Source: Phycisphaerae bacterium (lineage in GTDB: Bacteria; Planctomycetota; Phycisphaerae; Sedimentisphaerales; Anaerohalosphaeraceae). Taken from it: DNA of 45,180 nt. Of the stretch, positions 10,801 to 19,062 are shown one piece after another. Made by a program: the position numbers and the translations under genes. Every line of letters begins with the position of its first letter. Position 1 is the stretch's first letter. The notes beneath the pieces are model-generated. The model saw nothing but the letters and a program-made list of their open reading frames with translations. It was not told the origin of the DNA and did not search any database. Where the stretch lies: assembly GCA_014859965.1 (NCBI GenBank), contig JACZKQ010000097.1, positions 1-45,180 on the forward strand, read 5' to 3'.

Positions 10801-11757
10801 TGTCAAGTCGAATTTCGTGCTGAAGGAGTAATTACCGCCCGGCTGATTGTCGGTCCCCTGAGCCGACAACCCTATCCACATAGAGGAGGCGTCGTTTGCC
10901 GCCCATGCGGGATGATTCTGCATGACCGTCACCGGGGCCAAGGAGGACGTGATGAAGTAATGCGGATCCGCCTGGCCGGGTGATAAGACGCCACCGTTGG
11001 GGGCGCGGCCGGTGCTGTACAGGGTGGTAATCGCTGTGGGCGTTTGCCCGATGACGTCTTGCCCGGAGTGGAAGCCGGCCCGCCCAGTGGCCCATGAGTA
11101 ATCATTGTAGCCCAGATGACGCCACAGGGTGCCTCTATTGACACCTGAATCGTCAAATCGCCAGGTATCGCCGGCCTTAATCAAGTTGCGCCTGACGGCC
11201 TTGATTTGATCGCCGGGAAAGTTCGCCTTACCGGGCGTGCCGCCGCATTGGGCGCTCCACGTCCAGTTCGTCGGCAACTCGGCGAGAGCCGTTGGTTTTC
11301 GTTTGGCAAGTGTTGCTCCGGAGCCGTCCGGGGCAACCGGCCACTCGCCGGCGTCACGGTAATCGACCCGGTCCATGACACGGTTGTCGTTGTTGTAAAG
11401 GACAAGCTGCTCGCCGGAATTGGAAAGGCTGCCCGTGAAGGGGCCGTAGACCTGATCGGCATCGACCACCAGTGCGAGTGCGGCAGGCAAGTCGGTCACC
11501 ACGATATGACCGTGGGCGGGGATGATCGTTCCTTCAGGAAAAACATAGGTGATACCCTCCCGGATGGACCATTTGGAGATGTCCACATCGATCGCGAAAA
11601 GATTATGTAATTCCACCCACTCGACGTCTGCATCTGCATGCGGATGATACATGATCTCATTGAATACTATTACGCTATCTGAGGCCTTTATATCTGCAAT
11701 GGGCAGTGCCATGGATATAATAATAACAGCAAGCGTCATACGATGCGGGCTTTTCAT
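4879..11757 (-). CDS. Giant exported lamin-tail/CotH-kinase protein with dockerin-like C terminus
   Basis: A 2292-residue surface or secreted protein. After a signal peptide (MTLAVIIISMALPIADIKAS) it carries repeated lamin-tail domains, each opening with a V-x-N/S/T-E-x-M-Y-like strand and a later W/Y-I/V-E-L-Y/H-N motif: near residues 30, 530, 657, 1747, 1911 and 2059. A CotH-like kinase fold lies at about 1280-1560 (LSDDYNWMHTN, then a late HDLDAFYS). The last 60 residues have two dockerin-like loops (DFDANGAVDLADW and LNLNGPDSAVIDW). CotH proteins phosphorylate other proteins; dockerin-like ends usually dock to a surface partner. The start is ATG 11757, with AAGGAG 6 nt upstream. It is divergent from the LamG/dockerin gene at 12143. 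Exact partner and target are unknown. Confidence 0.85.
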   Translation of the reverse strand: MKSPHRMTLAVIIISMALPIADIKASDSVIVFNEIMYHPHADADVEWVELHNLFAIDVDISKWSIREGITYVFPEGTIIPAHGHIVVTDLPAALALVVDADQVYGPFTGSLSNSGEQLVLYNNDNRVMDRVDYRDAGEWPVAPDGSGATLAKRKPTALAELPTNWTWSAQCGGTPGKANFPGDQIKAVRRNLIKAGDTWRFDDSGVNRGTLWRHLGYNDYSWATGRAGFHSGQDVIGQTPTAITTLYSTGRAPNGGVLSPGQADPHYFITSSLAPVTVMQNHPAWAANDASSMWIGLSAQGTDNQPGGNYSFSTKFDLTGWVAETAALNFRVAVDNELLGVSINGVSTGITSIGHDALKGPFTISSGFVSGVNQIDFIFQNWEVAANPMGLRIDIAGAAIPVLGNTQVNQGPVTHYFRKTFVYDGNPQAWIALELNHLVDDGAAFYLNGAQIHRYNMPENSINYLTPALSDVAEPQMSGFTSIPVTNMMAGNNVLAVEVHQSAQNNDVLFAAIVNATESSGPSVEPIKVAFNEITRANHAVFWLELVNYGETLIDLTDCALVCAGSTAGEYTFPAGSLNPGDYLVLDGATLGFRPADEDRLFLYSSDRTAVLDAAVVKNSDRARFPAATGKWQYPDVLTPGAANSFAFNDAVVINEIMYNHGYVQGRPAQYQTSLIVEAGAAAATWVPTNDSYGSTWTGGNEPFNDASWSSGVGSVTGIGYDRDASNDYGPWIGTNVHNAMYNKNRSVYVRIPFTVSSLDGIDELALKMFYDDAFIAYINGVEVARSAHVPAVVRWDAGAVNSHEATSFEHFDITGHKGVLVEGQNILALHGFNFGITSSDMIILPELELKQQIAPQIEDGESPEEWIELFNKGDIPIDLSGWKLEDAVDYKFASGTTIGAGEYIVIARDAAALAAKYPDIRIVGAFDGKLSNATERIVLVDNKKNTADEVRYYDGDPWPAYADGCNASLELRNPNADNSKAMAWRASDESSRTSWNTYTYRAAAAASAVGPDGQWQEFILGLLDAGEVLLDDISVIEDPDGSRVQLIQNGTFESGAAAAWRMLGNHGRSEVISDPDNAANKVLRFIATGTAGHLHNHAETTLAGGRTIVNGRQYEISFKAKWIAGSNQLNSRLYFNRVAKTVLIEKPEANGTPGRQNSRYESNIGPTFSDLAHYPPVPYASEPVTVSVAAEDPDGVSDVRLFWRPDGQSWNSQPMNAGPDGRYRAVIPAMSTSTVVQFYAEAVDGLGTPSMFPPQGPDARALYKVNDNLAADNGLNNFRIIMLSDDYNWMHTNINLMSDDRVGATVIYNESEIFYDAGVRLKSSQRHRHEAGNVGFNVSFPADHLFGGVHATVALDRSEGTSPGQREMLIHIAMNRAGSCQLTKYTDLVKVIAPAIGHTGSAELQLARFNSVFLDDQFENGSDGQVYEYEYIYYPQTTRSGDPQDYKLPQPDGVTGKTIRDYGADKESYRWQFLKKNNRAEDEYQGLMDFARNFGTTGAYFNEHVAEMIDVDQWLGAFAVAVACGAGDNYGGDNSQHNMQLYVRPSDGRTLYFPHDLDAFYSATRPLIANSDLSRIIASPGYERLYYGHVRNVLITSYNTAYMKRWTDQMGQLLPFQPFASHLSFIGQRNSYLTNEIAGRVAPAYPFEITGYNPIVADSQAVVSGKAWINVKHVYLQGLRQPLELSWTSTGSGASKVFYWSTAVPLEPGANDLVFEAYNFQGNMTSSRTITITSTVAERPLRDYLKVTEVMYNPIGGTDYEFIELYNSGPKALDLRSVKMVQDAVVLFDFANSPVTSLAPDDYVLILNNPAAFALRYNTSAMHIAGQYSGNFSNSGERLTFKDAWDAEILSFEYKDSRGWPLAGDGAGHSIVPVDWVIASKETGLLEYGGNWRQSTYIHGSPGAKDPDRPQSVVLNEIMVHTDYNNPALPQYDSNDWIELYNPTMSEVVLTGNHWFLSDNADDLKKWAIPETRIAAGGRISYDEVTGFHNPITQGFGLNKAGEQIYLSCLPGAPYDRVVDCIRFKAQPSNASLGRYPDGGDYWHNMPPSRNASNNTPLDHIVISELMYYPPDGAFEYIELYNPTAQPIRLWDTETSTGWRLDGGVDYVFSPNAIIGPLGHLIIVPFVPDEAGLAAFKSCYGDQPAQIVGPYSGKLSDVGNRVALERPEAADAEGQSNSWAIVDEVIYFSKSPWDAGAAGTGRALWRTGVDRHGSDPAAWSTASPKPGTLPYDFDANGAVDLADWAYMAECWMMEASDPRWNPELNLNGPDSAVIDWSDMVILLEHWLWTNR

Positions 11758-11788
11758 GGATGCTCCTTTGGCTTTCAATCCTCTGTAC

Positions 11789-11817
11789 ACTATACCAGTT
11801 TTGGCGTCCTATATCAA
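11789..11817 (-). promoter_or_regulatory. Sigma70-type promoter for the LTD/CotH gene
   Basis: On the minus strand TTGATA, a 17-nt spacer, then TATAGT; the -10 box is about 32 nt upstream of the ATG at 11757. The 385-nt gap 11758-12142 holds this promoter and the opposite one at 11892; I see no gene in it. Confidence 0.6.
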
Positions 11818-11891
11818 TGCGGCACCAGCTAAAACCGGCTTAAGCGTCCGTAATATTCTATGTATGCATGGGGATTTATCGAATATACTTG

Positions 11892-11920
11892 TTGCATCGA
11901 CGGCTGGATTGTCCTATAAT
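11892..11920 (+). promoter_or_regulatory. Sigma70-type promoter for the LamG/dockerin gene
   Basis: TTGCAT, a 17-nt spacer, and TATAAT, leaving a leader of roughly 215 nt before ATG 12143. The same TTGCAT -35 box appears at 18366, 20780 and (minus) 25640, suggesting a house preference. Confidence 0.6.
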
Positions 11921-12142
11921 GACCTACTGTGGCTTATTCAGAGAAAAGGATGGGATATGTCGCCCAAGCACGACGGCCGTCGTGCCATCAGGAGAAGAAT
12001 TTGTTGCGAGGAGTTTAACCAGGCCAGCCACCACAAGCTTAAAGACCATTTCTAACTATTACTCAATCGGGAGATGCCATTGGCAGCAGGCCAATGCGTG
12101 TGTGACAATCTTATAGATTTTTTTTCTCGGAGGACAATGGAC

Positions 12143-15100
12143 ATGAAAAGTTGCAGAATTGTTGTTTTGTTGCTTGTGGCGCAAATGGCGCTTCTCGCTG
12201 TATCAGGCGGGTCAGTCGGCGCCGCACCTTTGGAAACCGTCATCTATCAGGATGGTTTCACGGTCGATGGCGTTGAGCGCCAATACGGCGGCAATCTGAA
12301 CCTGACGACCATCGAAGGGGCTATGCTGAAATGGAACGCGCCCACGAGTATGGTTTTTTCAGAAATCAACGGCCAGGATGTTGTCTACGCTGCTTCGAGG
12401 AATGGTGCTTCGGCGGTCATTAATGCCGATCTTTCGCTTGTGGGCGGTACGGTGAAGATCGAATCAGATGTGATGCCCTTGGGAACCAGAGCGGATGACG
12501 CCCTTAAAGACGACTGGGTGGCAATCGGTTTCCAACCGGGCCAAAGTTCTGTCGGACACGGCGGCGCCAGCCTGTGGATGCTCTTTCGCGGCAATGGCGG
12601 TTACCAGGTATTTCGGTTGGGGACTGCAAATCTGTTGGCCAATGGCTCGGTTGCCGGTTATGCCCAGGGCCAGGTCGCGCATATCAGCGTCACTTACGAC
12701 GCGGATACCCACGTCGCGACCTTTGCCGTCGACGATCAGGTAATCCATACGCAGGACGTGAGCGGCACCGAGTTTGTTGATGCCGCGAAACGGCCGTTTA
12801 TTATTACCTATGACGCCTCGCAATGGTTTGACAATTATACCGTTTCGATGGAAGGCGGGGTCTTGCCGGTAGTGACCGTTCTGGAAAGCCCGGCAAACAG
12901 CGTTCAGGTGCCTGTGGATACGCAGCTTTCGTGGGCCGCCGCATTTCCCGTCGTTCAGGATTTAACATTCGACGTTTACCTGGATCCGAATGAGGCGCGG
13001 GTTACAAGCCTCGATTCGTCGGCTCTTGTCAGTTCGCAACAGAGCGGTTTCAGCTATGCCGTCGCCCTGGATTATGAAACGAGATATTACTGGCGTGTCG
13101 TGCCGTACATCGATGGCGAGCCGAATCAGCCCACGGAAGTGCGCAATTTTCTCACCGAGTATGAAGTTCAGAAGTGGACAAGCGTACCGTGGATGACAGA
13201 CGCCGACCTTGACCTCAGCGTCGACAAGGTATACACCCACGCGGTAGAATTTAATTCCGTCAACGAAGCGTTCGCTACCAGGGTAAAAGGAATCAGTTTT
13301 GAAAACGATACCAATCGCTCCGGCAGTAACTGGTCGCTGACCGGCGCCCCGAATGCGCATGCCGGCACTTCGTTTACCGGCAGCGGCCAAGGCGTCGTCC
13401 TCAATACGAGGTTCTATTATGGCAACCCGTCTGCATTAACACTGACGGGACTTGTGCCCGGAGTGCAGTACCGCACGACTCTTTACACGCACGCCTGGGG
13501 CGATCCCGGCACCCGCGTAGTCGCGATTACGGCCAGCGATGACGGCAAGGCCAATCTGCTGGACGAGAACGTCGACGGCGGCGGCAAGGGGCGGTTGTTT
13601 ATGTACACCTACACTGCACCTGCGTCCGGCAATCTGACCTTCCAGTTTGATGCGGTCGTCCCCGCGAACTCGTGGCACCACTACAGTTTCACCAACGAGG
13701 TTGTACAGGACATCTATCTTGATCCTTCCCCTCTGCCCGGCTCACCTGTCTCAAACAACGTGGATTTGAGCTGGCAGTTAAACGGAGAAGTGGCTAACCC
13801 GAGTTATCGCCTTTATGTCGCCACCGACCCAGGTTTCCTGAATGTCATTGTCGATGCCGACCTGGCCGACAGCACGTATCCTGTCAGTCTGTCGCCGAAC
13901 ATGAACTACTACTGGAAGGTGGTGGTCCGGGACGGCGGCGTTGCTGTGCATGAGAGCCTTGTGTGGGACATTACGACGAAATGGTCTGACGCACCGTGGA
14001 TGACCGATGACGATCTGGATATCAGTGCCGGCAAGATTTACACGCATAAGGTGAATTTCAATGGCGTCAGCGAAACTCTTCAAACCACGGTAAAGGGAGT
14101 CGATTTCGAGAATGATACAGATCGCTCGGGCAGCAACTGGTCGCTGAGCGGCGCCCCCAGTGCTCATGGCGGCTCTGAATTTACCGGCAGCGGCGATGGT
14201 GTCGCCCTCAATACCAGGTTCTATTACGGCAACCCGTCGGCGCTGACCCTGACCGGACTTGTGCCTGGGGTTGATTATCGCACCACCCTTTATACTCACG
14301 GCTGGGGTCCTGCCGGTACTCGCGTAGTCGGCATTACCACCAGCGACGACGGAAGGGTCAATTACCTGGATGAAAACGTTGGCGGCAACGGAGTAGGACG
14401 TTTGTTTATGTACACTTACACTGCTCCTGCATCCGGAAATCTGACCTTGCAGTTTAATCAGGCCACGGATGCATCGTGGCATCACTACAGTTTCAGCAAT
14501 GAAATTGCAGCGGATGTTTATGTTGATCCGAATCCGCTGCCCGGCTCACGAGTCCCCGGGAATCTTAATATGAGCTGGCAACTGCACGGACAGGTCACAA
14601 ATCCGTCTTATAAGCTCTATGTCGCCACGGATCCCAATATGCTTAATCTGGTTGTTCAGCAAACGATCCCCACGGCTGCTTACTCAGCCAGTCTGAATCC
14701 GGAAGTTAAGTATTACTGGAGAGTGGGAGTTGTGGAAGACGGAGGCGCGGTGGTCCACACAAGTCCCGTTTGGCATTTCACGACGTCACCTCCGCCGGAT
14801 GCCGAGAAGGTGCTGGAATGGACCATGGACGAAACAGCCGGACCGATCGCGTACCAGACCGGAAGCAGCGAAGACGCCGATGGCGTCCTGATGGGATTCA
14901 ACGATCCGAACGCTTCGTCGATGTTTGTCCCCGGACTTGTCGGCAATGCTCTGCTTCTGAACGGCACTTCCGAGTATGTGGACGTCAGTAACGCCCACCC
15001 CTATATGCCTACAGGCAACGAAGAGGCCTTTGCGGTTTCGGCCTATTTCCGCACGTTCAAAGCTTACGGGCCGATCTTCTCCATGAGGAATTCGGCAAAC

Positions 15101-16339
15101 GGCACGCCTTTGATTGACATCGCCATCGGCCATGACGGGGCTCGGGAGTCCGCGGGAAGACTGCGCATGCTCGTCCGTGATGACGGCAACGTTCTCAGTC
15201 CGGACAAGAACTCCGGCATCGTGGTGAATGACGGCAGATGGCACAGTCTTGTTGTCATGAGAGCCAACGGCAACTGGTTAATGTATGTTGACGGTGTTGA
15301 ACGCATACGGTTGAGTGGGGTCGCCAGCGGCCAGGTGACACTGGACTGGCTGACCATCGGCACCGAAAAGAAGTGGGTATTTGACGCTTATGGCAGTTGG
15401 AACGGGACGCGGACTGACATTCGCTACTTCGAAGGCATGTTAGACGAGGTCTGTGTGTGGGCCGGTGAAATGCGGCCTCACCAGATCGCCGAACTTGCTG
15501 CAAAAGTGCCTCCGGCCGGCGATATGGATTTCGATCGGGATACCGACACGGCGGACCTGAGGACGGTTGCCGAGAACTGGCTGACGGATTCTTACCTGCC
15601 GGTCCAGCCCTCGCCGCTGATTCTTGAGGACATGGAGTCGTACAATCCCGCCGACCCGAACAGCTACGGCGCCCATTGGGAGGCATTGTACGGCGGCGTG
15701 TCTCTCGAGAACGTATACGGCAATGTGGACGCCGCCCCGGAAGCTGGACTGTCCGTGAATTCCATACAAACCGATTCCGAGTACGGGCAGGTTCTCCAGT
15801 GGAATTACGACTTCCAGCAACAAATTAACGCTATCGAGCGTTTCTGGCTGCGCGATCGGCGAATCGATCTGGCCGCCTACGACCACATCAGCATCCGTGT
15901 AAAGAAACTGCCCGGCAGCACGGGTAACCAGTTCTACATTGATTTCCATGACGGTCGCGGCATGACCGATCCGGAGAACGGAATCTATCCGTGGGTCCTC
16001 GCCTGGAAGGGCAGGATCATTATGCCTCTGGCGAATCTTCCCGAAGGCCAGTGGGTGACATTGAAAGCCGCCATCCCCGGCGGTTTCAACAGCGGGCGTA
16101 TTCGGGAGTGCCGTGACCTCTACGAGGTGTCAATAGGCGTATCCAACCCCAGGAATGCCGACGGTACACCGGGCCCCGGCACGACAGGCACCATCCTGAT
16201 CGATGAGATCGTATTGAGCGACAGCACGACCAATTGTTTCCCAGCGGTCGGCGAATTGCTGCCGGATATGAACGGCGATTGCGTTGTGAATATCAAAGAT
16301 TTCGCCATAATGGCCCGGAACTGGCTCATGGGGCTGTAA
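12143..16339 (+). CDS. Large exported LamG protein with tandem repeat and two dockerin-like segments
   Basis: A 1398-residue secreted protein with a signal peptide (VVLLLVAQMALLAVSGGSVGAA). Residues about 343-881 are two tandem copies of a 268-residue unit, each with a beta-rich domain (PWMTD-x-DLD, FENDT-RSGSNWSL, YYGNPSALTLTGLVPG) and a fibronectin-like tail. A LamG/concanavalin-like domain spans about 890-1110 (LEWTMDET, LMYVDGVERIRL). A dockerin-like loop follows at about 1126 (DMDFDRDTDTADL), then a galactose-binding-like region (LILEDMESYNPADPNSYG), and a second dockerin-like loop at the C terminus (DMNGDCVVNIKDF). It probably binds polysaccharides or glycans at the cell surface. The start at ATG 12143 sits 8 nt after GGAGGA. 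It shares the dockerin end with the divergent LTD/CotH gene. Confidence 0.87.
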   Translation: MKSCRIVVLLLVAQMALLAVSGGSVGAAPLETVIYQDGFTVDGVERQYGGNLNLTTIEGAMLKWNAPTSMVFSEINGQDVVYAASRNGASAVINADLSLVGGTVKIESDVMPLGTRADDALKDDWVAIGFQPGQSSVGHGGASLWMLFRGNGGYQVFRLGTANLLANGSVAGYAQGQVAHISVTYDADTHVATFAVDDQVIHTQDVSGTEFVDAAKRPFIITYDASQWFDNYTVSMEGGVLPVVTVLESPANSVQVPVDTQLSWAAAFPVVQDLTFDVYLDPNEARVTSLDSSALVSSQQSGFSYAVALDYETRYYWRVVPYIDGEPNQPTEVRNFLTEYEVQKWTSVPWMTDADLDLSVDKVYTHAVEFNSVNEAFATRVKGISFENDTNRSGSNWSLTGAPNAHAGTSFTGSGQGVVLNTRFYYGNPSALTLTGLVPGVQYRTTLYTHAWGDPGTRVVAITASDDGKANLLDENVDGGGKGRLFMYTYTAPASGNLTFQFDAVVPANSWHHYSFTNEVVQDIYLDPSPLPGSPVSNNVDLSWQLNGEVANPSYRLYVATDPGFLNVIVDADLADSTYPVSLSPNMNYYWKVVVRDGGVAVHESLVWDITTKWSDAPWMTDDDLDISAGKIYTHKVNFNGVSETLQTTVKGVDFENDTDRSGSNWSLSGAPSAHGGSEFTGSGDGVALNTRFYYGNPSALTLTGLVPGVDYRTTLYTHGWGPAGTRVVGITTSDDGRVNYLDENVGGNGVGRLFMYTYTAPASGNLTLQFNQATDASWHHYSFSNEIAADVYVDPNPLPGSRVPGNLNMSWQLHGQVTNPSYKLYVATDPNMLNLVVQQTIPTAAYSASLNPEVKYYWRVGVVEDGGAVVHTSPVWHFTTSPPPDAEKVLEWTMDETAGPIAYQTGSSEDADGVLMGFNDPNASSMFVPGLVGNALLLNGTSEYVDVSNAHPYMPTGNEEAFAVSAYFRTFKAYGPIFSMRNSANGTPLIDIAIGHDGARESAGRLRMLVRDDGNVLSPDKNSGIVVNDGRWHSLVVMRANGNWLMYVDGVERIRLSGVASGQVTLDWLTIGTEKKWVFDAYGSWNGTRTDIRYFEGMLDEVCVWAGEMRPHQIAELAAKVPPAGDMDFDRDTDTADLRTVAENWLTDSYLPVQPSPLILEDMESYNPADPNSYGAHWEALYGGVSLENVYGNVDAAPEAGLSVNSIQTDSEYGQVLQWNYDFQQQINAIERFWLRDRRIDLAAYDHISIRVKKLPGSTGNQFYIDFHDGRGMTDPENGIYPWVLAWKGRIIMPLANLPEGQWVTLKAAIPGGFNSGRIRECRDLYEVSIGVSNPRNADGTPGPGTTGTILIDEIVLSDSTTNCFPAVGELLPDMNGDCVVNIKDFAIMARNWLMGL
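13172..14785 (+). repeat. Two tandem copies of an 807-nt coding unit
   Basis: Unit 1 runs from 13172 to 13978 and unit 2 from 13979 to about 14785. Many stretches are identical at the protein level (NTRFYYGNPSALTLTGLVPG, GRLFMYTYTAPASGNLT), but many codons differ. This is an old in-frame internal duplication rather than a fresh one. Confidence 0.85.
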
Positions 16340-16361
16340 ATCGGGTTGCGATTGAATGTTG

Positions 16362-16390
16362 GGGGACGGGCTCTGTAATTGCCCGTCCCC
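16362..16390 (+). terminator. Hairpin terminator after the LamG/dockerin gene
   Basis: GGGGACGGGC, a 9-nt loop, and GCCCGTCCCC form a 10-bp perfect stem 22 nt after the TAA stop; the downstream T content is weak. The rest of the 358-nt gap 16340-16697 holds no gene that I can support, only AAGGAG before the next ATG. Confidence 0.7.
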
Positions 16391-16697
16391 TGACTTATTT
16401 CTGGTGTGTTCACTGTTATGAGAACATTGCGGGGCTGTTGGGGCGATTATATGACAGAGGGGGTCACGCACAGAAGCCAATGCCGATTTTATAATGCCGG
16501 ACCTTGATTAGTCTGGCATGTCTAAGTACAATATGTGAAATAAGACAGGTCGGAGTCTCGTCTTACTTACTGGAAGCGGCTTAGGTCAGGGTGTTTCGCT
16601 GGCGCCGCAGAGTTGTTTCAGGGCAGTAACTCGCCTGATTTGTCGAAAAAAAAGGGTTGATGTTTTACTCGTAAAGTTAACTTAAGGAGCCAAACCT

Positions 16698-18068
16698 ATG
16701 TCGAACACGACACGTCGTCAGTTTTTGAAACGCACTGCTGCGGTTGGAGCGTGCACGATCGGTTTCCCGAGCCTCATCCGGGCCCAGGGACTCAATGAAA
16801 AACTCCAGGTGGGGTTTATCGCTGCGGGCGGACAGGCCGGAAGCCACACGGGGCAATCCCATAAGGCAGGCCTGCAGTGTATCGCTTTTGCCGAAGTGGA
16901 CAAGGGCCGCTGGGGCGGCGTTCTCGATAAGGAAGGCTGGGGACAGGCCGTCGGCTACCAGGATTGGCGCAAGGTGTTCCAGAATCATGGTAAGGACCTC
17001 GATGTTGTGTTTGTCGCGACTCCGGATCACACCCATTTTGCTCCCTCGATGACCGCCGTTTCCATGGGCATTCACTGCTACACCGAAAAGCCTCTGACCT
17101 GGTCGGTTCGCGAGGCGCAGTTGCTTACGGCAGCCTACGCCAAAAATCCCAAAGTGGTGACTCAGATGGGCAACCAGGGCCACGGCGGCAACGGCTGGCG
17201 GCTGGCCTACGAATATGTCAAGGGCGGTGCGGTCGGCGACGTCACGGAATTTCACACCTGGACAAATCGCCCGGTGTGGCCGCAGGGCAACGACCGTCCC
17301 GCGGGATCGGATCCGATCCCCGCAAATCTGGACTGGGAAGCCTGGATCGGCGCAGCTCCGATGCGTCCTTACAAGAACGGCGCGTACCATTCGTTTAATT
17401 GGCGCGGCGTGGTCGATTTCGGCTCCGGCGCGCTGGGTGACATGGCCTGCCATACCACCGACGGAATCTATGCGATCATGAATCCCGGCTATGCCGCGAC
17501 CGCCGAGCCGATCTTCATGACGGCGCCCGTCGGTGATCAATGGCCCGCGGGGATGATTGTCAAGAGCACCTACCGTGCAAAACCCGGCCAACCCGGCTTC
17601 ACCACCTACTGGTATGAAGGCAATCGCAAAGACGGAAAACCCTGCATGCCGGAAGCCCCCGAAGAACTCAAGGCCGAGGGACGCGAGCTGCCGAGAACCG
17701 GCAATCTGATCATCGGCACCAAGGGGAAAATGCTGGTCAACGGCGACTACTGGGACACCCCGATGCTGATCCCCGAAGCCAAACGCAAAGAGTTCGGCCG
17801 TCCCGCAACACTGCTCGAACGCTCGCCCGGACACCATCAGGAGTTCTTCATGGCGTGCAGGGGCGAAAAGCCGCGCGAGTTCAGTCAGTCCAACTTCAGC
17901 TATTCCGGTCCTATGACCGCGAATATCCAGCTCGGCAACCTCTGTGCCCTTGCGGGAAAGAAGCTTGAGCTGAACGAAGCAGGCGAGATCACCAACGATC
18001 GGAAGATTAATGACCTGGCTTGGCGCGAGCCGCGCGCGGGTTGGGGACCCTTGGAAATGAAGATATAG
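16698..18068 (+). CDS. Tat-exported Gfo/Idh/MocA family oxidoreductase
   Basis: A 456-residue exported oxidoreductase-like protein. The N terminus is a short Tat signal (twin Arg at residues 6-7, RRQFLKRTAAVG). The family motif YTEKPLTW supplies the catalytic-type lysine, and a GNQGHGGNGWR segment and HTWTNRPVWPQG follow, as seen in the planctomycete subfamily with a C-terminal oxidoreductase domain. AAGGAG lies 7 nt before the start. The protein probably handles a sugar or sugar derivative outside the cytoplasm, but no substrate can be named. It is a single-gene unit, closed by the terminator at 18112. It is more distant from the copies at 101 and 21555 than a recent duplicate would be. Confidence 0.92.
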   Translation: MSNTTRRQFLKRTAAVGACTIGFPSLIRAQGLNEKLQVGFIAAGGQAGSHTGQSHKAGLQCIAFAEVDKGRWGGVLDKEGWGQAVGYQDWRKVFQNHGKDLDVVFVATPDHTHFAPSMTAVSMGIHCYTEKPLTWSVREAQLLTAAYAKNPKVVTQMGNQGHGGNGWRLAYEYVKGGAVGDVTEFHTWTNRPVWPQGNDRPAGSDPIPANLDWEAWIGAAPMRPYKNGAYHSFNWRGVVDFGSGALGDMACHTTDGIYAIMNPGYAATAEPIFMTAPVGDQWPAGMIVKSTYRAKPGQPGFTTYWYEGNRKDGKPCMPEAPEELKAEGRELPRTGNLIIGTKGKMLVNGDYWDTPMLIPEAKRKEFGRPATLLERSPGHHQEFFMACRGEKPREFSQSNFSYSGPMTANIQLGNLCALAGKKLELNEAGEITNDRKINDLAWREPRAGWGPLEMKI

Positions 18069-18111
18069 GTTCATTGCGAGGCATATCTCGCGATGTGGTA
18101 ATTTTACGCTT

Positions 18112-18152
18112 CAGGCGGACTCTGGCTGGTACAGAGTCCGCCTGAGTTTTTT
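18112..18152 (+). terminator. Strong rho-independent terminator
   Basis: CAGGCGGACTCTG, a 7-nt loop, and CAGAGTCCGCCTG make a 13-bp perfect stem followed by AG and six T. It ends the Gfo/Idh/MocA gene. The rest of the 372-nt gap 18069-18440 holds only the promoter at 18366. Confidence 0.95.
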
Positions 18153-18365
18153 CCAGGGGCGGTGGGGGCGTGTCGTCGTTTGCTCGGAGCTTTCCTTGTT
18201 CAGGCATACGGCGTTGGTGCTTGCCGAAGTCGCAGTCTCCATTCAACATGGGCCAGCCCCTGGCCGCCGGAACGCTAAAGGATTGGACCACCCTCTGACT
18301 CTGCCGTAGGCATCGGATCTCGCAGCGGCAAACGGGGCGAATTTGACATCGCGGCTGTTTAAGTG

Positions 18366-18393
18366 TTGCATGGTTCGGGTAACCGGTTAGAAT
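18366..18393 (+). promoter_or_regulatory. Sigma70-type promoter for plsY
   Basis: TTGCAT, 16 nt, TAGAAT. A transcript from here would begin near 18400, which excludes the upstream ATG at 18363 as start and favours the GTG at 18441. Confidence 0.5.
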
Positions 18394-18440
18394 CATTGTG
18401 GATATCCGGAACAAGCGCCACAGAATTTGAATGGACGGTC

Positions 18441-19049
18441 GTGATTTACGGCAAAGAAATTGTGGTTGTCCTGGCTGCTTATGTCTTGGGTTGTATCTCG
18501 ACGGGATACTATCTGACGCGGCTGCGCACCGGCAAGGATATTCGCCGGACAGGCAGCGGCAGCACGGGGGCGCGCAACGTATCGCGCCTATTGGGCAAGC
18601 GATGGTTTGCGGTTACTTTGGCGCTCGATGCCGCCAGGGGGGCGGCCGCGGCGGGGCTGGCGCTGTTCATGGGCGTCGACGAGTGGGTTGTTGCAGTTTC
18701 TGTGCTGGGGGTGGTCGCCGGACATATCTGGCCCGCACAGTTGGGCTTTCGCGGGGGCAAGGGGGTTTCGGTGTTGTTGGGCGGGCTTGTGGTCTTGAAT
18801 TATCATCTGTTGCTGGCGGCGGCGATTGTTTCGGGAGTGCTGTATTTCCTCTCTCGCCGATACATCGTCAGCGGTATGATCGGGATTGCGACGCTGCCGG
18901 TTGCGGCCGCGTTTCTGGATTTCGGGCCGAGGGGCATTTCGGCGGTGGTCCTTCTGGCGGCCGTGGTGCTGTTTGCTCACCGCAGCAATATATACGGAGC
19001 GGTTCAGGAGCAACGCGCCAAGGCGGGTGCGGATTTTGGAAGCCATTAA
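18441..19049 (+). CDS. plsY: Glycerol-3-phosphate acyltransferase PlsY
   Basis: An integral membrane enzyme that moves an acyl group from acyl-phosphate to glycerol-3-phosphate, the first step of phospholipid synthesis. The PlsY signature motifs are present: SGSTGARNVSR (family GSGNxGATN), then GHIWPAQLGFRGGKGVS (family GHxFPvfxxFKGGKGVAT), in a protein with about five membrane segments. Its length (202 residues from GTG) matches the family. The GTG start is chosen because the promoter at 18366-18393 lies after the first in-frame ATG; no convincing ribosome site is seen. The GNAT-aminotransferase gene follows 13 nt later and is probably cotranscribed. Confidence 0.9.
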   Translation: MIYGKEIVVVLAAYVLGCISTGYYLTRLRTGKDIRRTGSGSTGARNVSRLLGKRWFAVTLALDAARGAAAAGLALFMGVDEWVVAVSVLGVVAGHIWPAQLGFRGGKGVSVLLGGLVVLNYHLLLAAAIVSGVLYFLSRRYIVSGMIGIATLPVAAAFLDFGPRGISAVVLLAAVVLFAHRSNIYGAVQEQRAKAGADFGSH

Positions 19050-19062
19050 CAGGGATAACGCA

